Assembly: GCF_003935425.1 (NCBI RefSeq)
Contig: NZ_RHQN01000001.1
Location: forward strand, 855,654-919,653
From: Pseudomonas sp. v388
Lineage (GTDB): Bacteria; Pseudomonadota; Gammaproteobacteria; Pseudomonadales; Pseudomonadaceae
Direction of reading: 5' to 3'
DNA length: 64,000 bases
How positions within the stretch are numbered: the first letter of the stretch is position 1; every line of letters begins with the position of its first letter. Both the position numbers and the translations under genes were made by a program. The notes beneath the pieces were generated by a model. The model was given only the letters and a program-made list of their open reading frames with translations, was not told the DNA's origin and did not search any database. Shown here piece after piece: positions 61,429-64,000 of the stretch.

Positions 61429-62697
61429 GACTTTGGCGGCCACGCTCAGGTTGTCGCTGTGGCGGGTCAACACATCGCACAGCGCCTGGCGCTCGGCCCG
61501 AGACTTGTAGTCGTCCAGGGTGCCCATACTGCTGGCGATGTCTTCCTCGCCCAGCAGGCCCAGATCCGCCGCTTCGATCTGCCGCCCTTCGGCCAGCACC
61601 AGCCCGCGCCGCACCCGGTTCGCCAGTTCCCGAACGTTCCCCGGCCAGTCGTGCTTGCCCATGGCGATCAGCGCATCCTGACTGAAATTACGCGCCCGTC
61701 TGCCGGTTTCCTGGCTGTAGAAATGGGCGAAGTGGTTGGCCAGCATCGCCAGGTCGCCATGCCGCTCGCGCAGCGGTGCGGTGCCCACTTGCAGCACGTT
61801 GAGGCGGTAATACAGGTCTTCGCGAAAGCGCTTCTTGCGAATGGCCGCCTCCAGATCCACATGGGTGGCAGCCAATACCCGCACATCCACCGGAATCGGC
61901 TCACTGCCACCGAACCGCTCGATCTGCTTGTCCTGCAGGAAGCGCAGCAGGTGCGCCTGGGTTTCCAGAGGCAGGTCACCGATCTCGTGCAGGAACAGCG
62001 TACCGCCGTCCGCCGCTTCGATCCGGCCGATCTTGGGTTCCTGAGCGCCGTTGAAGGCGCCCTTCTCATAGCCGAACAGCTCGGCGTGGATCAGGTGCTC
62101 GGCGATGGCGCCGCAATTGACCGATATGAACGGTTTGTTGCGCCGCTGAGACTGGGCGTGCAACGTTCGCGCAACCAGTTCCTTGCCGGTACCCCGTTCG
62201 CCACGGATCAACACCGGCGACTCGGTGGGTGCCAGCTTGCCTAGCAGCCGACGCAATTCACGGATCGGCCGGCTTTCGCCCAGCATTTCGTGATCGCCGC
62301 TGGACGTCTGGCTGGAACCCTGTGCCCGCAGGCGAGCCATGCCATAGGCACGTCCCAGGGTGACCTGCATGCGTGCCACATCGAAAGGCAAGGTATGGAA
62401 GTCGAAAAACCACTCGCAGACGAAATCGCCGATCTTTTCCCGGCGCAGGTCTTCCGGCGCCAGCACGGCGATCCACTGCGTTCCGCTGCGAGTGATCAGT
62501 TCCTTGACCACTTCGGGGTGTTCGAAGTGATTAGGCATCAGCCGTATCAGCCCGACATCACAACTGAGGTGAAGCGCTGATTCAATGGTGCTGCTGTCTA
62601 CCGCCCATCCGGCGGCATGTAGAACAGGGATCAACTGCTGGCAATCGTCACAGGGGTCCACTATCAAGAGACGTCGCGTTGGGGCCGACTCATGCAT
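61372..62697 (-). CDS. VpsR-like bacterial enhancer-binding-type regulator with degenerate sigma-54 motifs
   Basis: A 441-residue regulator. An N-terminal receiver-like domain (residues ~8-120) carries DPCDDC where a receiver has its acidic pair. The AAA+ domain has an intact Walker A GERGTGKE (166-173), but the sigma-54 loop reads GAFNGA (213-218) rather than GAFTGA, and Walker B reads LFLHEIGD with His237 in place of the usual Asp. A Fis-type helix-turn-helix ends it (AAKVLGISRPTFYRLLH). VpsR in Vibrio shows the same kind of loss and works with sigma-70 and c-di-GMP. Regulation of exopolysaccharide or biofilm genes is a family-based guess. Confidence 0.85.
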   Translation of the reverse strand: MHESAPTRRLLIVDPCDDCQQLIPVLHAAGWAVDSSTIESALHLSCDVGLIRLMPNHFEHPEVVKELITRSGTQWIAVLAPEDLRREKIGDFVCEWFFDFHTLPFDVARMQVTLGRAYGMARLRAQGSSQTSSGDHEMLGESRPIRELRRLLGKLAPTESPVLIRGERGTGKELVARTLHAQSQRRNKPFISVNCGAIAEHLIHAELFGYEKGAFNGAQEPKIGRIEAADGGTLFLHEIGDLPLETQAHLLRFLQDKQIERFGGSEPIPVDVRVLAATHVDLEAAIRKKRFREDLYYRLNVLQVGTAPLRERHGDLAMLANHFAHFYSQETGRRARNFSQDALIAMGKHDWPGNVRELANRVRRGLVLAEGRQIEAADLGLLGEEDIASSMGTLDDYKSRAERQALCDVLTRHSDNLSVAAKVLGISRPTFYRLLHKHQIR

Positions 62698-63072
62698 ATA
62701 GTTTCCTTGGCGCCCGGCGTTCGGTTAGGGTTATAAAAATCGTTTTATAAACAGCATGTTGGCGAGCCCGACTGTTACATTAGCAAATATTTGACACAGC
62801 CTTGTACCGTTTCCATCTAACCGACATAACCAAACGTCATTAAGCCTGTTACCCGCGCTTTACACCCTTCCTGAAACGCCCGGCTGATGGGCGGCGCGAA
62901 CTTGATGCCTTGGCTTGAGTCAATACGCTCGGCCCGTTGCTGTAAGAAAATTGAAAATAACCGGCAATGGGTGTGACTCAACCCACCCTCTTTTGCATCA
63001 ACACCATTAACCAGCCGGACGGTAAGCCCGCCGACGTGACTGAATTGATATGGGCACCTTGAGGAAACGACC
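62698..63072. promoter_or_regulatory. divergent promoter region of the VpsR-like regulator and a small gene
   Basis: A 375-bp region, AT-rich at about 62728-62800, with a perfect 8-bp inverted repeat at 62731-62750. No gene is visible. Confidence 0.5.
62731..62750. promoter_or_regulatory. perfect inverted repeat upstream of the VpsR-like gene
   Basis: ttataaaa (62731-62738) and ttttataa (62743-62750) are exact inverted copies around atcg. It lies 34 bp upstream of the regulator ATG, a good place for an autoregulatory operator or for a promoter -10 element. Confidence 0.55.
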
Positions 63073-63339
63073 ATGAACGCCCCACTGCGCTTCAACGATG
63101 CACTTCTGATCGCTGGACACGCTTTTGAACCCTTCCGCTGTGTCGCCTGGGCACCCCAGGACGGGAATGGCGAACTGAGCCTGACGGTGATCGACCGCAC
63201 GAGCACCCGCATTGGCCGCAAACAACTCCCAAGCAGCACCTATTCCGACAAGGCCCAACTGGCCAGCGCTCTGCAGCAGGCGCGCGAAGAACTCAGCAAC
63301 GAGGGCTACACCCTCGAGCCGTGGACCATGCCGGCCTGA
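63073..63339 (+). CDS. small hypothetical protein
   Basis: An 88-residue soluble protein beginning MNAPLRFNDALLIAGHAFEPFRCVAW. A GAGGAAA ribosome site precedes the ATG. It looks like a compact beta-rich fold with a C-terminal helix (DKAQLASALQQAREELSNEGY). I do not recognise the family. It is divergent from the VpsR-like regulator and may be under its control. Confidence 0.75.
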   Translation: MNAPLRFNDALLIAGHAFEPFRCVAWAPQDGNGELSLTVIDRTSTRIGRKQLPSSTYSDKAQLASALQQAREELSNEGYTLEPWTMPA

Positions 63340-63401
63340 TGCGTTGAAGACGGGTCGATGGAGGGCGTTGCGCCCTTCATGGCCTGCACGAACACCAGCT
63401 T

Positions 63402-63956
63402 CTAGCGACTGCGGCTCAGTGCCAGATTTTCGATATGCCGGTATTCGGCCCCCAGCGTTTGCGCCAGTTCCCGCGCCCGTCCCAGGCGAATCGGCCCCAT
63501 CTCGATATCCACCAACATACTTTCGCACGGCAACGGCGCCAGCCCGCTCATGGGCTTGAGGCGTCCATCGGTCATTACCAGCACCCGCTGGCGCTCGGCC
63601 GGATAGCGCTTTTTGCGTTGTGCCAGCCAGTGCGCGGCCTGTTCCAGGGCCTGTTGCAACGGCGTACCGCCGCCCGCGCCCAGTGCTGCAAGCCAGGGCT
63701 GCAACGCGGCCGATGCCTTGAGCCCTTGATGCTGCCACTGTGGGGCAGTGCCGCTGGCAGTGAGCAGCGCCAGACGTGCACGGCGCCGATAAGCGTCGTC
63801 GAAGACCTGGGACAACAGGCCTTTGGCCTGACTCAAGGCGCTGTTGCGTCGGGTAGAGGCCGAGGCGTCGACGATGACCAGCAACAGCTCAACCGGCCCG
63901 GCCCCGCGCGGCCCGCCCCCCAGGGCGGGTTGGGGGCGGGGGGGCCCCCGCCCCAA
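63402..63956 (-). CDS. VWA-domain protein, magnesium/cobalt-chelatase subunit-like, truncated by the sequence end
   Basis: C-terminal part of a protein with a von Willebrand A domain. The MIDAS motif is in LLLVIVDASASTRRNS, with the conserved Thr in GGGTPLQQAL and the Asp in VLVMTDGRLK. The domain resembles the ChlD/BchD-type VWA subunit of chelatase-like AAA complexes. The stop is at 63402-63404. The 5' end is lost because the sequence beyond about 63905 turns into G/C homopolymers; the ORF start at 63956 is not genuine. A ChlI-type AAA partner would be expected outside the window. Confidence 0.7.
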   Translation of the reverse strand: MGRGPPRPQPALGGGPRGAGPVELLLVIVDASASTRRNSALSQAKGLLSQVFDDAYRRRARLALLTASGTAPQWQHQGLKASAALQPWLAALGAGGGTPLQQALEQAAHWLAQRKKRYPAERQRVLVMTDGRLKPMSGLAPLPCESMLVDIEMGPIRLGRARELAQTLGAEYRHIENLALSRSR

Positions 63957-64000
63957 AGGGGGCCCCCCACCCCCCCCGCCCCACCGACCCGCCCCCCCCC
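63905..64000. other. low-quality G/C homopolymer sequence at the contig end
   Basis: From about 63905 the bases become long runs of C and G, including an inverted G/C block, unlike any neighbouring coding DNA. The composition points to sequencing or assembly error rather than biology. Confidence 0.8.

Noticed and set aside
1-64000. tRNA, rRNA or CRISPR arrays
   Set aside because: No cloverleaf-like gene, rRNA segment or regularly spaced direct repeat was noticed by reading. A tRNAscan-SE or CRISPR-finder run would be decisive.

Overview
The window is about 60% GC, densely coded chromosomal DNA from a fluorescent/syringae-lineage Pseudomonas. Diagnostic content is a mexS-mexT-mexEF-oprN efflux locus, an MvaT-type H-NS protein, a glgA-treZ-malQ-treY-glgX glycogen/trehalose operon, an HbcR-like 3-hydroxybutyrate locus and Pseudomonas-style REP elements. 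The assignment rests on remembered protein families, not on a search. The last ~100 bases are G/C homopolymer junk, so the window seems to end at a contig edge.

Layout. 1-4814: end of a YejF-type ABC ATPase, a 142-bp nested-palindrome MITE-like element, then a sigma-54 regulator, a GntP permease and 3-hydroxybutyrate dehydrogenase behind a clear -24/-12 promoter. 4816-8088: PilU-like ATPase, parvulin, REP pair, phosphoglucomutase. 8214-13706 (minus): RecB-nuclease/Rad3-helicase fusion, MocR-type regulator and an unfamiliar PP-loop enzyme. 14219-22654: mexS, mexT, mexE, mexF, oprN with a MexT-box-like site. 22776-25052: HEAT/TPR membrane protein, mvaT and a possible small RNA. 25088-28792: secreted hypothetical, gloA, ahpF and ahpC with an OxyR-like site. 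28789-30953: divergent tyrosine recombinase and KfrA-like protein. 30964-36040: PAS histidine kinase, gor, galU, ugd.

36218-42687: two small lipoproteins, a DUF1883 protein, a 60-residue GTG-start protein, alkB, the overlapping gnd-zwf-HAD operon, a 57-residue small protein and a GNAT acetyltransferase. 43299-57375: one long plus-strand run, glgA-treZ-malQ-treY-DUF2934-glgX, followed with overlapping starts by acyl-CoA dehydrogenase-like, PIG-L deacetylase, NodS-like methyltransferase and GT2 glycosyltransferase genes. 57380-61428: alpha/beta hydrolase, DUF1294, uppP, then pnuC and a NadR-type kinase. 61372-63956: a VpsR-like regulator with degenerate sigma-54 motifs, a small hypothetical protein and a truncated VWA protein.

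How the genes fit together. Pgm, GalU and Ugd connect glucose phosphates to UDP-sugars. GlgA, GlgX, MalQ and TreYZ store and convert alpha-glucan into trehalose. gnd-zwf supplies NADPH, which Gor and AhpCF can use against peroxides. The best candidates for undescribed biology are the four-gene ACAD/PIG-L/NodS/GT2 module, the PP-loop protein, the nuclease-helicase fusion, the VpsR-like regulator and the recombinase/KfrA pair.
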